From NCBI GenBank assembly GCA_031316255.1, contig JALDQW010000001.1:992001-1056000 (forward strand): a stretch of 64,000 nucleotides of DNA, written 5' to 3'. A program made the position numbers and the translations under genes. Shown one piece after another: positions 20,682-29,999 of this stretch; positions within the stretch are counted from its first letter, which is position 1; each line of letters begins with the position of its first letter. Source of the DNA: Nitrosomonas sp. GTDB taxonomy: Bacteria > Pseudomonadota > Gammaproteobacteria > Burkholderiales > Nitrosomonadaceae. The notes beneath the pieces were generated by a model, which saw nothing but the letters and a program-made list of their open reading frames with translations, was not told the origin of the DNA and did not search any database.

Positions 20682-21125
20682 TTGCATGAAAAGCTTGGAT
20701 GGGACGTTAATGTGTCCGGGTCGATGCTTGTGGCTTTTATTCTGGGCATAATTTTTGTGATTGTCGGTGGTTTCATTATCAAGTTTTCAATTGATTATGC
20801 ATTTACAAAATATCAGTTTTCTTTCTACAGCGATAAATTTACTTATTCGACTTTTATCTATGATCGCATGTCGGAGGAAAAACGTTTTCCCCATTCCAAT
20901 ATTGAAGAATTCGACCTTAGGGACAGCACGGAAAGACAACGTCGAAGCCGTTACCGAATTGGCGGTATGGAAGTAAGCCGATATGAAAAATTGGATAAAC
21001 AAGAGCTTTACATACGTACCCATACAGAAGTTGTTAAATTGAAGCAACTTGAAAATAATTTGGATCAATTTTTAAGAAATGTCTTTTATCAAAATCTTGA
21101 AAATGGGTTTTCTTCTCAGAAATGA
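20682..21125 (+). CDS. Single-TM hypothetical protein, start uncertain
   Basis: Up to 147 residues from a TTG. One strong TM segment (MLVAFILGIIFVIVGGFIIK) near the N-terminus is followed by a soluble domain rich in aromatic and charged residues (KYQFSFYSDKFTYSTFIYDR, SRYRIGGMEVSRYEK, ELYIRTHTEVVKLK), reminiscent of bacterial PH-like membrane-attached domains; this is inference. No ATG with a ribosome site exists upstream; ATG 20724 is inside the TM segment. The gene may be 5'-truncated. Confidence 0.45.
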   Translation: MHEKLGWDVNVSGSMLVAFILGIIFVIVGGFIIKFSIDYAFTKYQFSFYSDKFTYSTFIYDRMSEEKRFPHSNIEEFDLRDSTERQRRSRYRIGGMEVSRYEKLDKQELYIRTHTEVVKLKQLENNLDQFLRNVFYQNLENGFSSQK

Positions 21126-21255
21126 TGAAACATATTGCAGTTGATGCATGCAGTAGTGCATTCATACGTTGCAACGATTGGTTTCTTCATTCCAAAACTA
21201 AAGCTCAAAGTATAGATTACGATTAAAAAACTAATGTCTTTTGAATAGGATTATC

Positions 21256-21630
21256 ATGAATATGAAAACAGGAATTTTGTTGTCAATGCTTATACTGATG
21301 TCATTCGGTGTTCATGCAGGCAATGACGCTTTGGATGCGGCAATCGGGGCGGGAATCGGTGGCGCTGTAGGTGCGGCAATTGGAAACGAGCTGGGCGGCT
21401 GGGACGGTGCGTATATCGGTGGTGCACTGGGTGCAACAGTGGGTGCGCATGTTGCTACGGATCATGGCGGCCGTCATGCTGTACCGCATAGAGAAGTATA
21501 TAGAGCTCCTTATAGAGAACCTTACTCTAATGCACCGCGCCCCTATCCGCGCTACGATTCCCGATATCCGCACGGAAATGGCGCGGGTTATCATTGTCCA
21601 CCGGGGCAGGCCAAGAAGGATCGGTGTTAA
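21256..21630 (+). CDS. Glycine-zipper exported protein
   Basis: 124 residues from ATG 21256 (MNMKTGILLSMLILMSFGVH then AGN, signal peptide). The mature N-terminus is a glycine-zipper repeat (AAIGAGIGGAVGAAIGNELG, GGALGATVGAHVA), typical of small envelope proteins that insert in or line membranes. The C-terminal half is Tyr/Pro/Arg-rich (HREVYRAPYREPYSNAPRPY) and ends with two cysteines. A ribosome site (TAGGA) precedes ATG and a strong terminator follows. Precise role unknown. Confidence 0.75.
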   Translation: MNMKTGILLSMLILMSFGVHAGNDALDAAIGAGIGGAVGAAIGNELGGWDGAYIGGALGATVGAHVATDHGGRHAVPHREVYRAPYREPYSNAPRPYPRYDSRYPHGNGAGYHCPPGQAKKDRC

Positions 21631-21652
21631 ATAAACTTGAAGCGTTATGAAA

Positions 21653-21676
21653 AAGAGCAGCGTTCCCGCTGCTCTT
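21653..21676. terminator. Bidirectional rho-independent terminator
   Basis: AAGAGCAGCG (21653-21662), loop TTCC, CGCTGCTCTT (21667-21676): a perfect 10-bp stem, followed by ACTTTTTG on the plus strand and preceded by a run of A. It separates the convergent glycine-zipper and protoglobin genes. Confidence 0.85.
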
Positions 21677-21688
21677 ACTTTTTGTAAA

Positions 21689-22279
21689 CTAAAATTGTCC
21701 TTCCTGAATATAGGGTTGGGACCATAAAATGACTTGCATGAGCACTGACTTACGCCAGGCGTCCTGCATTTTGTCTACCTCTTCACTGGAGTGGCCCCCT
21801 TTTTCCAGAAACGGGCGCAGTGTTGTGGTAATCGGTACCTGCAACGCCAGTACATAACGCAAGTTAATAATCGGTTGTGAATCTACGCTATCTGTTTTAT
21901 TTTTTTTAGTGCTGTGGTGGCGCAGACCGATTTCATATTGATAATCCAGCCAGTTTTGATCATAGTCTGCGTTTGCGGTATCCAGTATCCATTGACCGAA
22001 ACGTTTACGCACTGCACCCAGATAGTCCATATTGGGTTGGTTGTCGGACTTTTTCGTAAAATAGTGCAACAGAAATGGTGTGGAGCCAACAAAGCCGTAC
22101 CATACATCCAGAATCTGTTCAACTTGGTCTTTTAGGATATCATGCGACATTTTGAGATAACGAACATCTTCATCGCCAAATAAGGTGGCTTGTTTTAGAT
22201 TGGCGAAATCATCCACCGACAAAGGAGATTTTGCCACTTCGGCGGTGCCATAGGTATAACCAGGAATATTTGCTGTCAT
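21689..22279 (-). CDS. Protoglobin-domain protein
   Basis: 196 residues from ATG 22279 (MTANIPGYTYGTAEVAKSPL); the frame is open to 22318 without a better start. The sequence DFANLKQATLFGDEDVRYLK, LDVWYGFVGSTPFLLHYF and YQYEIGLRHH matches the protoglobin (globin-sensor) family, with the last His pair as the probable proximal haem ligand. No sensor output domain is attached, so it is a single-domain protoglobin. Such proteins bind O2, CO or NO; in an ammonia oxidiser NO binding or detoxification is an attractive guess only. It is monocistronic and ends at a shared terminator. Confidence 0.88.
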   Translation of the reverse strand: MTANIPGYTYGTAEVAKSPLSVDDFANLKQATLFGDEDVRYLKMSHDILKDQVEQILDVWYGFVGSTPFLLHYFTKKSDNQPNMDYLGAVRKRFGQWILDTANADYDQNWLDYQYEIGLRHHSTKKNKTDSVDSQPIINLRYVLALQVPITTTLRPFLEKGGHSSEEVDKMQDAWRKSVLMQVILWSQPYIQEGQF

Positions 22280-22569
22280 AAAATTTCCTTTTGATTTACA
22301 GTCTATAAAGTTGAACATGTTGACATCAGCAACAGTCTATAATGTTGCTATCTGTACTTTTATTTTTAAAGCAGGGAATTCTGGTTCATATCATACAAAC
22401 AATATCTTTCAGAATTACTGCTGGGCGCGATTTTACCGTATTGAATCGCGAATGAATATGTTTTTGGTTTATCTTTATTCGGACGCAATTCGATCCGTGA
22501 TAGAAATTATTAAGCTGAAAAATTTAGTTATTTTAAAAAAGTATTTTCTTGAAAAAAGGAAAAGAAATC

Positions 22570-23010
22570 ATGCATAAACACAGTTTATTGCTCCTGATCT
22601 GCCTGTTACTACTCCTGATTTCTTCTAAAACGTTTGCCGATAAATATCTTGGAGAATTTTGCTGGCAAGTATTCAATCAGTCTGGAGATCCTTACTGGAA
22701 ATACAAGTTTGGTATTTATAAAAAGGAAGGCGGGCATTTTGCACTTTACGGATCGGTCGATTATGGCGAAAATGGTGTGTCAGCTTCACATGGCAATGCT
22801 ATTTTAACGGGTAAAAACATCAAACTGACTATTGTTAGCACTGACCACGAGGAAGGTGTAGAGGTCTGGGCTGAAACATTTGCAGCGAAACTGAACGCAT
22901 CAAATTTCGATGGCACATGGCACGCGCTTACGCTTGAAAGTGATGAAAACTCGACTGATATTACAGGTATCCATCAACGTGGTTCGATTAAATTAATCGC
23001 TTGCCAATAA
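22570..23010 (+). CDS. Exported hypothetical protein
   Basis: 146 residues from ATG 22570, preceded by AAGGAAAAG. Signal peptide MHKHSLLLLICLLLLLISSK then TFADKYLG. The mature part is predicted mostly beta: FCWQVFNQSGDPYWKYKFGI, HFALYGSVDYGENGVSASHG, a repeating strand/turn layout like a small beta-barrel. Two cysteines (C near the start of the mature chain and the penultimate residue) could pair. The family was not recognised. Confidence 0.65.
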   Translation: MHKHSLLLLICLLLLLISSKTFADKYLGEFCWQVFNQSGDPYWKYKFGIYKKEGGHFALYGSVDYGENGVSASHGNAILTGKNIKLTIVSTDHEEGVEVWAETFAAKLNASNFDGTWHALTLESDENSTDITGIHQRGSIKLIACQ

Positions 23011-23130
23011 AATAGAGTGTCACAATTGATGAATTTGTGGGGGTGTTGGTAAATTCCTTTTGGGTTATGCAGTCTGTTATGATAGTACGCACAAAAACTA
23101 AAAAAAGCCTAAAATGAGTAATCCAAGCGA

Positions 23131-24732
23131 ATGCATACCCAACATTTTGATACGCTAATCATCGGTAGTGGCCTTGCGGGTTATACGCTTGCGTTGAATC
23201 TGTCGCAAACTCAGCGGGTATGTATTATCACCAAACAAACAATCAATGACAGCGCAAGCGGATGGGCGCAGGGGGGTATTGCCGCGTCGTTGTCGGATGA
23301 GGATACGCCTGAAAAACATATACAGGATACATTGGTCGCCGGCGCAGGTCTATGCAATGAAGCCACTGTTCGTTTTATCGCGGAACATGCACGAGAAAGC
23401 GTAAACTGGCTCATCGAGCAAGGGGTTGAATTTACCCGTGATCATAATAATGGCACAGGCTACCATCTGACTCAAGAAGGCGGGCATAGCATCCGGCGGA
23501 TTATTCATAGCGGCGATGCGACGGGTAAGGCGGTTCAACAGGCCCTGGCCGAAAAAGTTGGCAGTTCTCCAAATATTCAAATTCTGGAACACCATATTGC
23601 TGTCGATTTGATTGCCAGTGATAAAGTTTACGGTAATCCAGAAATAAATAATCGGCGTTGCCTTGGCGCATATGTGTTGAACAAAACGAGAGACCGGGTC
23701 TGTACGTTTACAGCGCAGAATACTGTTCTTGCGACAGGCGGCGCGAGCAAGGTTTATTTATATACAACCAACCCTGATACAGCAACGGGTGATGGTATTG
23801 CGATGGGATGGCGTGCTGGCTGCCGTATTGCTAATATGGAATTTATTCAATTTCATCCCACCTGTCTTTATCATCCGCATGCCAAATCGTTTCTAATCAG
23901 TGAAGCTGTGCGTGGCGAAGGGGGGTTGTTGAAATTGCCCAATGACGAGTGCTTTATGGCCGGACATGATCAACGTGCCGAATTGGCGCCACGCGATATT
24001 GTTGCGCGAGCAATTGATTTTGAAATGAAAAAACGAGGTCTGGATTGCGTTTATCTCGATATTTCTCATAAACCTGCCAATTTTCTACAAGCACATTTCC
24101 CTACTATTTATGAACGCTGCTCGAAACTCGGAATCGACCTGACAAAAGAGCCCATCCCTGTCGTACCTGCTGCGCACTACACCTGTGGCGGTATTCTGAC
24201 AGATCATGTCGGGAGAACGGATCTGAAAAATTTATATGCTGTTGGAGAAACTGCCCATACCGGGTTGCATGGTGCTAACAGACTAGCCAGCAATTCGCTG
24301 CTTGAATGTCTGGTCGTTGCCAGGATCGCTGCCCGGGATATCAACAATCAGACGCCTGTTACACTTCCAAAAATTCCCGACTGGGATGAAAGCCGCGTTA
24401 CCGATGCCGATGAGGAGATTGTCATTTCGCATAACTGGGACGAACTGCGGCGATGCATGTGGAGTTATGTCGGTATTGTCAGAACCACCAAACGTTTACA
24501 ACGTGCACAGCGCAGGATTGAACTGTTGCGCGAGGAGATCAATGAATATTATACCCATTTTCGTGTAACCAGCGATTTGCTCGAATTGCGTAATCTGGTA
24601 GATACTGCCGAATTGATTGTGCGCAGCGCAATGCTCAGGCATGAAAGCCGAGGATTGCATTTTAGCAAGGATTATCCGAGTATGCTGACCTCAGTGCACG
24701 ATACCATCTTACAGAAACCGCCAAGTTACTGA
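23131..24732 (+). CDS. nadB: L-aspartate oxidase
   Basis: 533 residues. The FAD-binding Rossmann motif is TLIIGSGLAGYTLAL near the N-terminus; SASGWAQGGIAASL, HSIRRIIHSGDATGKA, EFIQFHPTCLY, AVRGEGG and HTGLHGANRLASNSLLECLV are fumarate-reductase/NadB signatures. NadB oxidises L-aspartate to iminoaspartate, the first step of de novo NAD synthesis, in the cytosol. Full length and intact. nadA and nadC are not in the window. Confidence 0.96.
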   Translation: MHTQHFDTLIIGSGLAGYTLALNLSQTQRVCIITKQTINDSASGWAQGGIAASLSDEDTPEKHIQDTLVAGAGLCNEATVRFIAEHARESVNWLIEQGVEFTRDHNNGTGYHLTQEGGHSIRRIIHSGDATGKAVQQALAEKVGSSPNIQILEHHIAVDLIASDKVYGNPEINNRRCLGAYVLNKTRDRVCTFTAQNTVLATGGASKVYLYTTNPDTATGDGIAMGWRAGCRIANMEFIQFHPTCLYHPHAKSFLISEAVRGEGGLLKLPNDECFMAGHDQRAELAPRDIVARAIDFEMKKRGLDCVYLDISHKPANFLQAHFPTIYERCSKLGIDLTKEPIPVVPAAHYTCGGILTDHVGRTDLKNLYAVGETAHTGLHGANRLASNSLLECLVVARIAARDINNQTPVTLPKIPDWDESRVTDADEEIVISHNWDELRRCMWSYVGIVRTTKRLQRAQRRIELLREEINEYYTHFRVTSDLLELRNLVDTAELIVRSAMLRHESRGLHFSKDYPSMLTSVHDTILQKPPSY

Positions 24733-25302
24733 TCAATTATCGATCAGCATATGTCCGAAAAATGCAAAAATACCGATGGCAATACCAGTAACAAACTGGG
24801 CATGTACGACATGTGAGAATTTTTTTATTTCCGCCGGAGAATAGCGCCAGGTCAGAAAAAGACCAAATAGACCCTGCCAGATGACCAGTGCAAGCAGCGC
24901 CGGGAAGAACAGGATGTGACTGTACCGGGAAAAACCCATCAGTGAAATATGCAGCAGGATAACAGCAACGGCGGCGATGCCGAAATAAACATGTGTGCGG
25001 TTCATCCAGGTGAGTAACCGGTTCAGCGCTGAAGAATGAATTGGCGATTGATAATCCGGCAGCAAACGCTGCGCAAGTTTACCCTGACCCAGAACAAGTT
25101 TCATCAAAGTCCGAAAATAGATAAACGACAATAAACCCAAACCGATTTTCCCGAAGGTCTCTCCGATTTCACTGAGAAATGTTTCGCGTTCTTCCGGTAT
25201 CGGATGAACTGAGAAAGCATAAATGAAATAGATGAACGAAATCAGAAAAACAATCGTGGCATAGATCAGTATAGCGCGAATGTTTTTTATCGATTGCTGC
25301 AT
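24733..25302 (-). CDS. Four-helix membrane protein, cytochrome-b561-like
   Basis: 189 residues with at least four TM helices: AILIYATIVFLISFIYFIYA, IGLGLLSFIYFRTLM, THVYFGIAAVAVILLHISLM, FFPALLALVIWQGLFGLFLT and a final one ending GHMLIDN. Histidines occur at helix ends (NRTHVYF, LLHISL, FSHVVHAQF, FFGHM) in the pattern of a di-haem b-type cytochrome. Electron carrier function is an inference. It directly abuts nadB (convergent) and follows 41 bp after the His/Met-rich protein gene, likely its operon partner. Confidence 0.65.
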   Translation of the reverse strand: MQQSIKNIRAILIYATIVFLISFIYFIYAFSVHPIPEERETFLSEIGETFGKIGLGLLSFIYFRTLMKLVLGQGKLAQRLLPDYQSPIHSSALNRLLTWMNRTHVYFGIAAVAVILLHISLMGFSRYSHILFFPALLALVIWQGLFGLFLTWRYSPAEIKKFSHVVHAQFVTGIAIGIFAFFGHMLIDN

Positions 25303-25343
25303 GATCCCGGGGTAATGTTGTTCGGTTGACAGATTGGTTGCAT

Positions 25344-25817
25344 TTATTGAATTTTATGACCGAATGCCTTGAGTACTTTCCATTCGAAGTCGTGCACATG
25401 CACAACGTCATTGTCCAGCGCCATGGATATTGCGCCCTTGGTTAACGGTTTCAGGTTCATGTTGATGTGATGAATACGGGTCTCATGCGGCATATCATGA
25501 TGCATGCCGCCCATCATTTCCATATGGTGATGATCATGAATCGGCGTCATGCTGACCTCCAGTTGCGTGATAATGTATTTATCGTTACCGTTATAAATGC
25601 TGCCACTAAAAATCCCCCAGCCAAAACCGGCGTCGATTTTGAGTTTTTCAATCGTTTCCTGGGGCAATTCAAACAGGCAGTGCTGCTTTTTCCCGGATTG
25701 TTCATCGCAAGCAGGCGTAGATGTTGATTGGCTGGCAATAACGGTGTGCGAAGCAAGCAGCATTGTTACCGTTATTAGTGCGATAAAAGATTTAATAAAT
25801 TCAATTCGGTCAACCAT
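25344..25817 (-). CDS. Periplasmic His/Met-rich protein
   Basis: 157 residues from ATG 25817 with AAGGAC upstream. Signal peptide through about residue 30 (LITVTMLLASHTVIA-S). The mature chain has two cysteines (PACDEQ, HCLFEL), a beta-rich domain (FGWGIFSGSIYNGNDKYIIT) and a striking metal-binding stretch HDHHHMEMMGGMHHDMPHE. The His/Met pattern suggests copper or another soft metal, by inference. The gene precedes the b561-like membrane protein; the pair could be a metal-handling or redox unit. Confidence 0.7.
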   Translation of the reverse strand: MVDRIEFIKSFIALITVTMLLASHTVIASQSTSTPACDEQSGKKQHCLFELPQETIEKLKIDAGFGWGIFSGSIYNGNDKYIITQLEVSMTPIHDHHHMEMMGGMHHDMPHETRIHHINMNLKPLTKGAISMALDNDVVHVHDFEWKVLKAFGHKIQ

Positions 25818-26035
25818 TAAATGTCCTTGGGTCAAAATAAAGTCTGAGAGGATAAGGAACTATCCCGTTTTCCGCCATTGCCGAAAATTGACGGCGCTTG
25901 AGATTGGTTCTGTTTTATCTCTGAAAGTTTTCTCATGATGATTTAAATATAGTCTGAATTATAAAACCAATTTTTGAGCTAAGCATGGATAAAAGCAGAA
26001 TGACCGATCTGTTTCCGGCGCCTCCAGAAACTACC

Positions 26036-27070
26036 TTAAATTTGTTTGGCGTAAGAATGGGTTGTTAAAATCATATTCAAACCCAATTGCAGTAATTCAT
26101 TCCAGGGATTGCCGCCCCCCGTGGCCATGCCCTTGTTGACGCGATCAATTTTCGCAGCGTGGATTAGACACTGTTGCAACCGGCAAACTGGAATACGTTT
26201 GGCTGTTGCCATGATTGTATTTTGCCTGTTTCCCCAAATGCGTGCCGATTTGAGCAGTTGGCCGGGCGGTAGTCCTTGATCCAGTCCTTTGCGCAGATCA
26301 ATCAGCTGGCGGACGAATTCGGCCAGTGCTGCAAGAATTAAAGGCGGGGCCGTGCCTTCACCCTGCAGCCCCATCAGAATATGCGTGAAGCGTGCCGGAT
26401 TAGCGGTCTCTATAGCATCGGTTAATTGATAGATATCATATCGGGCTACATTCAGTACAGCGTTTTTAACTTGGTCGAATTCCAGATGGCCTTGCGGGAA
26501 CAACAGGGCAAGCTTTTGTATTTCCTGATGTGCGGCCAGCAAGTTACCTTCAACTTTGTCTGCGATGAAACACAGGGTGTCACGGTTAACCGTTTGTTGT
26601 TGCATATCGAGGCGCTGTTTAATCCATGCAGGCAACTGATTACGTTCGACAGGATGGATCTGAACCGTAATGCCTGCATTCTCAACCGCCTTGAACCATT
26701 GTCCGGACTGGCTTTGTTTGTCCAGTCTGGGCAACGTGATTAAAGTGACAATATCCTGTGGCAGTTTCTGGCAAAAGTGCGTAATCGTTTTGCCGCCTTC
26801 CCGACCAGGCTTTCCAGACGGGATACGGATATCAATGATTTTTCGATCGCCAAACAATGACTGATTGCTGCCAGCATTTAGGATATCCGTCCAATGAAAG
26901 TGATGATCGACGGTAAAAATTTCGTGTTCACTAAAACCTTGTTGACGTGCATGGCTGCGGATTAAATCAGCGGCTTCGATAACAAGCAGCGGTTCATTGC
27001 CAAAGATTGTATAGAGTGGCGCAAATTGTTTCTGCAGTTGCTGGGACAGTTGCTCTGCCTTTATGCGCAT
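26036..27070 (-). CDS. holA: DNA polymerase III delta subunit
   Basis: 344 residues. The N-terminus MRIKAEQLSQQLQKQFAPLY then TIFGNEPLLVIEAADLIR is typical of HolA. The AAA+-like region, ESL-type linker and C-terminal collar domain are present at the expected length. HolA opens the beta clamp in the clamp-loader complex. It starts 8 bp after lptE, the conserved lptE-holA pair; leuS, usually upstream, is not here. Confidence 0.95.
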   Translation of the reverse strand: MRIKAEQLSQQLQKQFAPLYTIFGNEPLLVIEAADLIRSHARQQGFSEHEIFTVDHHFHWTDILNAGSNQSLFGDRKIIDIRIPSGKPGREGGKTITHFCQKLPQDIVTLITLPRLDKQSQSGQWFKAVENAGITVQIHPVERNQLPAWIKQRLDMQQQTVNRDTLCFIADKVEGNLLAAHQEIQKLALLFPQGHLEFDQVKNAVLNVARYDIYQLTDAIETANPARFTHILMGLQGEGTAPPLILAALAEFVRQLIDLRKGLDQGLPPGQLLKSARIWGNRQNTIMATAKRIPVCRLQQCLIHAAKIDRVNKGMATGGGNPWNELLQLGLNMILTTHSYAKQI

Positions 27071-27078
27071 TTCGGCAA

Positions 27079-27636
27079 TCAGTTGGCTGATTCAGTGTCC
27101 GGATTGACTTGCGAATTACGGATAGTCGACAGCCGCCAGATTATTTGTTGCACGGCATCCGCCTGCATGTCTTGATACAGCATTTGCTCTTCGGCTTCTT
27201 TTGCCAGAATCTGTGCATCGAGAAACGGCAGGATCCGCATCAGGGTAATTGTATTTTCCGGCGCTATTTGAATGCCCTTGTTATCAACCAGACGGGTGGT
27301 CATTTTGAAGATCAACTCAAATTCCCGCACACGCCCACCGCCCGAAAGCGACAGGATTCTTCTTTCAGTACTCGCATTAAGTACCTGTAAAACGGCTTCT
27401 GCTTCATCAATACTGTCGACAATTTTTGTTGTGGTTGTTGCATCAACAGCGCGTCTTAAATCGGATCCGATGGTATGACCGGGTGGCGCTGCGATATACA
27501 ATGTTTTAAAGGGTAAGGAGGAAATTTGTCCGCGTAGCTTGAAGCCACAGGCGGTCAATATAAGCGGCACAAGCAGTATCGTTAGGTAAAATATTGTGAA
27601 TATTGCAGAATTACTGGATATATTTTTAGAATTCAT
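27079..27636 (-). CDS. lptE: LPS-assembly lipoprotein LptE
   Basis: 185 residues. A lipoprotein signal peptide ends in the lipobox LTAC, followed by GFKLRGQISSLPFKTLYIAA, the conserved LptE start of the mature chain. LptE plugs the LptD barrel in the outer membrane and delivers LPS to the surface. It lies immediately upstream of holA. The C-terminal polar tail (NSQVNPDTESAN) is ordinary for the family. Confidence 0.93.
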   Translation of the reverse strand: MNSKNISSNSAIFTIFYLTILLVPLILTACGFKLRGQISSLPFKTLYIAAPPGHTIGSDLRRAVDATTTTKIVDSIDEAEAVLQVLNASTERRILSLSGGGRVREFELIFKMTTRLVDNKGIQIAPENTITLMRILPFLDAQILAKEAEEQMLYQDMQADAVQQIIWRLSTIRNSQVNPDTESAN

Positions 27637-27897
27637 TTGATTTGACCGTGGCTAAAGACTTTTAGGGAATTTGTGAGGATTTTACAGTAAATAAATACCG
27701 GTTGTACGCTTGTTCAGTTTTTCTGATTGCAAAGTTCCGCTAGCATGGGCATGAAAAACAGTGTGTTGATTGTACTTGCTATGCAATAATGTTTTGAAAT
27801 TGAGAACCAATCAGCAGAAAAAATGTGCGTGTACGAGAAATTGTTATATCTAAAGGACATATATTTTGAAAATTTGGATTCATAGAAGGGGTTTATT

Positions 27898-28371
27898 GTG
27901 AGTACGGTAATAACACATGATTTGCGCACTCAGGACCGCCGCGGAGCTGTTCCATTTTTCTGCGCCTATCATTTAGGACTTAAACAAGGCAGACGGATGA
28001 ATGAGCGTCGCCGGAGCGGAGCAAGATGGGGTGCTGCCTATGTGGATCGTTATGCGGATCATTTAATGGCCTGTGTCGTGGGGATTCTTTTTTTGAGCAT
28101 TTGTGACGCATTGTTTACATTAAGGATTCTTGCTCACGGTGGGGAAGAACTTAACTGGTTTATGGCCGTTCTGATTGATGATAGCGTCGAAAAATTCATT
28201 ACGTTTAAAATGGCCCTGACATCATTGGCATTGATCATGTTGATTATTCACCATAATGTAAGAGTTTTCTACCGGGTAAGAGTCGGGCATATAAATTATG
28301 CGATTTTGTCAGGCTATAGTGTATTAATTGCTTATGAGCTTTATTTGCTTGATCTGGCAAGCAGACTGTAA
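27898..28371 (+). CDS. DUF5658-like membrane protein
   Basis: 157 residues starting GTG at 27898 with AGAAGGGG upstream. A basic, Arg-rich N-terminus (LKQGRRMNERRRSGARWG) precedes three TM helices: ACVVGILFLSICDALFTLRI, TFKMALTSLALIMLII, YAILSGYSVLIAYELYLLDL. The short motif SICDALFTLRI with EELNWFM fits DUF5658 membrane proteins. Function unknown. Followed by a small gene in the same direction. Confidence 0.7.
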   Translation: MSTVITHDLRTQDRRGAVPFFCAYHLGLKQGRRMNERRRSGARWGAAYVDRYADHLMACVVGILFLSICDALFTLRILAHGGEELNWFMAVLIDDSVEKFITFKMALTSLALIMLIIHHNVRVFYRVRVGHINYAILSGYSVLIAYELYLLDLASRL

Positions 28372-28436
28372 GATCTTCGTTTTTTACAGTAGACTGTCAA
28401 ATACGAATTTATGATTAATTAATTTCAGGGGTAGAA

Positions 28437-28643
28437 ATGACTGAGAAAGAACAAAAGATTGTAATTGATGGTACGGAATATGCGTTGTCATCTCTGAGCG
28501 AGGAAGCCAAGGCGCAAATAACCAATTTGCGTGTTGTTGAAAGTGAAATTGCGCAACTAAAGGCCAGGCTTGCGATAGCTGGCACCGCAAAAATTGCCTA
28601 CCAGAATGCATTGAAAAATGCATTGCCAGTAGATACGCATTGA
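28437..28643 (+). CDS. DUF6447-like small protein
   Basis: 68 residues; ribosome site CAGGGG precedes ATG 28437. Acidic cytosolic protein: IVIDGTEYALSSLSEEAKAQ, then a coiled-coil helix (VVESEIAQLKARLAIAGTA) ending KNALP. The pattern GTEYALSSLSEEAKAQI with a QLKARLA helix fits the DUF6447 family, which often lies by type I secretion genes (inference). Its stop directly abuts the stop of the convergent TolC-like gene, with no gap. Confidence 0.75.
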   Translation: MTEKEQKIVIDGTEYALSSLSEEAKAQITNLRVVESEIAQLKARLAIAGTAKIAYQNALKNALPVDTH

Positions 28644-29999
28644 TTACTTCAATTCAAAATCAACCGGCTTGAAATAAGACGCAATTTTGCGCAAATCTTC
28701 CAAAACAAGCGTACCTGCCGTTAAATTTAACCGCAGGTACGCAAGCAGAAAATTGTACTTGGCTTCGGCCAGATTAAGCTGGCTATTAAAAAGCTGTTGC
28801 TGGGCATCCAGCAAATCGAGATTGATGCGAATTCCGCCCTGTATGCTTTTCTCAGTAGCGAGGATCAGCATTTTTGCTGATTTTACAGCCAGCTCCAAAG
28901 ATTCAACACGCCGGACACTGCTTGAAACCAGTTGGTATTGTCGGCGCAGTTCAACCAGCACGTTATCCATCATGGCATCCAGATCGGCTTTTGCGCGTGC
29001 ATGGTTGGCTTTGGCCTGACTCGTGATGGCATTCACCCGCCCGCCGGCGTACAGCGGCACATTGACTTCGATCCCGACGGTCGCAAGCTGAACCTCCCGG
29101 TCCGCCGTAAAAAACGAGGCGGCTTTATTTCTACTGAGGCTGGCGACAAAGTCGACGCGCGGTGTGTGTCCTGCGTAGCTCTTACGCACTTCTTCCTGGC
29201 CTGATTGAACGATATGCCGTTGTGTGACAAGTTCTGCATTGCGATCAAGAGCAAGTGCGCGCCAGTCATCAAAATCAGGCAAATAGACAGTATCGATGCG
29301 AAAGACATCAGACAGTGCGTGTAATTGTGTTGCTTCCCTGCCAATGATTGATTCCAGACGTAATTGCGCGACAAAAAGTTCATCCTGTGCTTCAATCAAT
29401 TGCGCCATTGCCAGCGCATGCCGCGATTGTGTTTCCAGAACATCTGTTGTCGTGCCTTCTCCCTTTAATAACATTTGCTCATTGATGCGTTTTAGTTCTG
29501 TCAGTGAGTCCAGTTGCGATTGCGTCAGTCTTAATTGATGTTGTGCAAGCAGTGTTCCAAAATAAGCTTCAACCAGTCTTACAATCAATTGCTGGCTTTG
29601 TCCGGCAAACCGGGACTGACTTGAGTAGGCCTGCGCTTGTCCCTGACGGTAACTGGCAACGGCTTCCATGTTCATGATAGGCTGACGCAATGTTAATGCA
29701 CTGACTTGTGTGTGAAAATTTAGATTATTTGATATGCCGGGAGTCGGTGTTCTTTGATCGTTTGTGCCTATGCTCTTACTATCTGTGTGCGTAATGGATA
29801 AATTCGGCAATAATCCCGCACGGTTGATCGCTTCAACTTGAAGTCCGGCTTCGTTCTCATGCAAAGCCGAGCGGAAAACCGGATCATTTTCCAGCGCCGC
29901 TTCATAGGCATCGAGCAGGCTTAATGCCTGGGGAGAACCAGCCAGTCCTGTGAGTAAGAAAATATATATCGCTTTGTGACAAATGTTTGTAAATGCCAT
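28644..29999 (-). CDS. TolC-family outer-membrane channel of a type I secretion system
   Basis: 451 residues. Signal peptide (ends near SPQALS), then two outer-membrane efflux (OEP) repeats: SLLDAYEAALENDPVFRSAL ... and later DDWRALALDRNAELVTQR. Typical motifs: VPLYAGGRVNAITSQAKANH and GGIRINLDLLDAQQQLFNSQ. It forms the trimeric outer-membrane duct. It follows directly after the hlyD-like gene (TAAATG, no gap), completing a PrtD-HlyD-TolC operon. Confidence 0.93.
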   Translation of the reverse strand: MAFTNICHKAIYIFLLTGLAGSPQALSLLDAYEAALENDPVFRSALHENEAGLQVEAINRAGLLPNLSITHTDSKSIGTNDQRTPTPGISNNLNFHTQVSALTLRQPIMNMEAVASYRQGQAQAYSSQSRFAGQSQQLIVRLVEAYFGTLLAQHQLRLTQSQLDSLTELKRINEQMLLKGEGTTTDVLETQSRHALAMAQLIEAQDELFVAQLRLESIIGREATQLHALSDVFRIDTVYLPDFDDWRALALDRNAELVTQRHIVQSGQEEVRKSYAGHTPRVDFVASLSRNKAASFFTADREVQLATVGIEVNVPLYAGGRVNAITSQAKANHARAKADLDAMMDNVLVELRRQYQLVSSSVRRVESLELAVKSAKMLILATEKSIQGGIRINLDLLDAQQQLFNSQLNLAEAKYNFLLAYLRLNLTAGTLVLEDLRKIASYFKPVDFELK

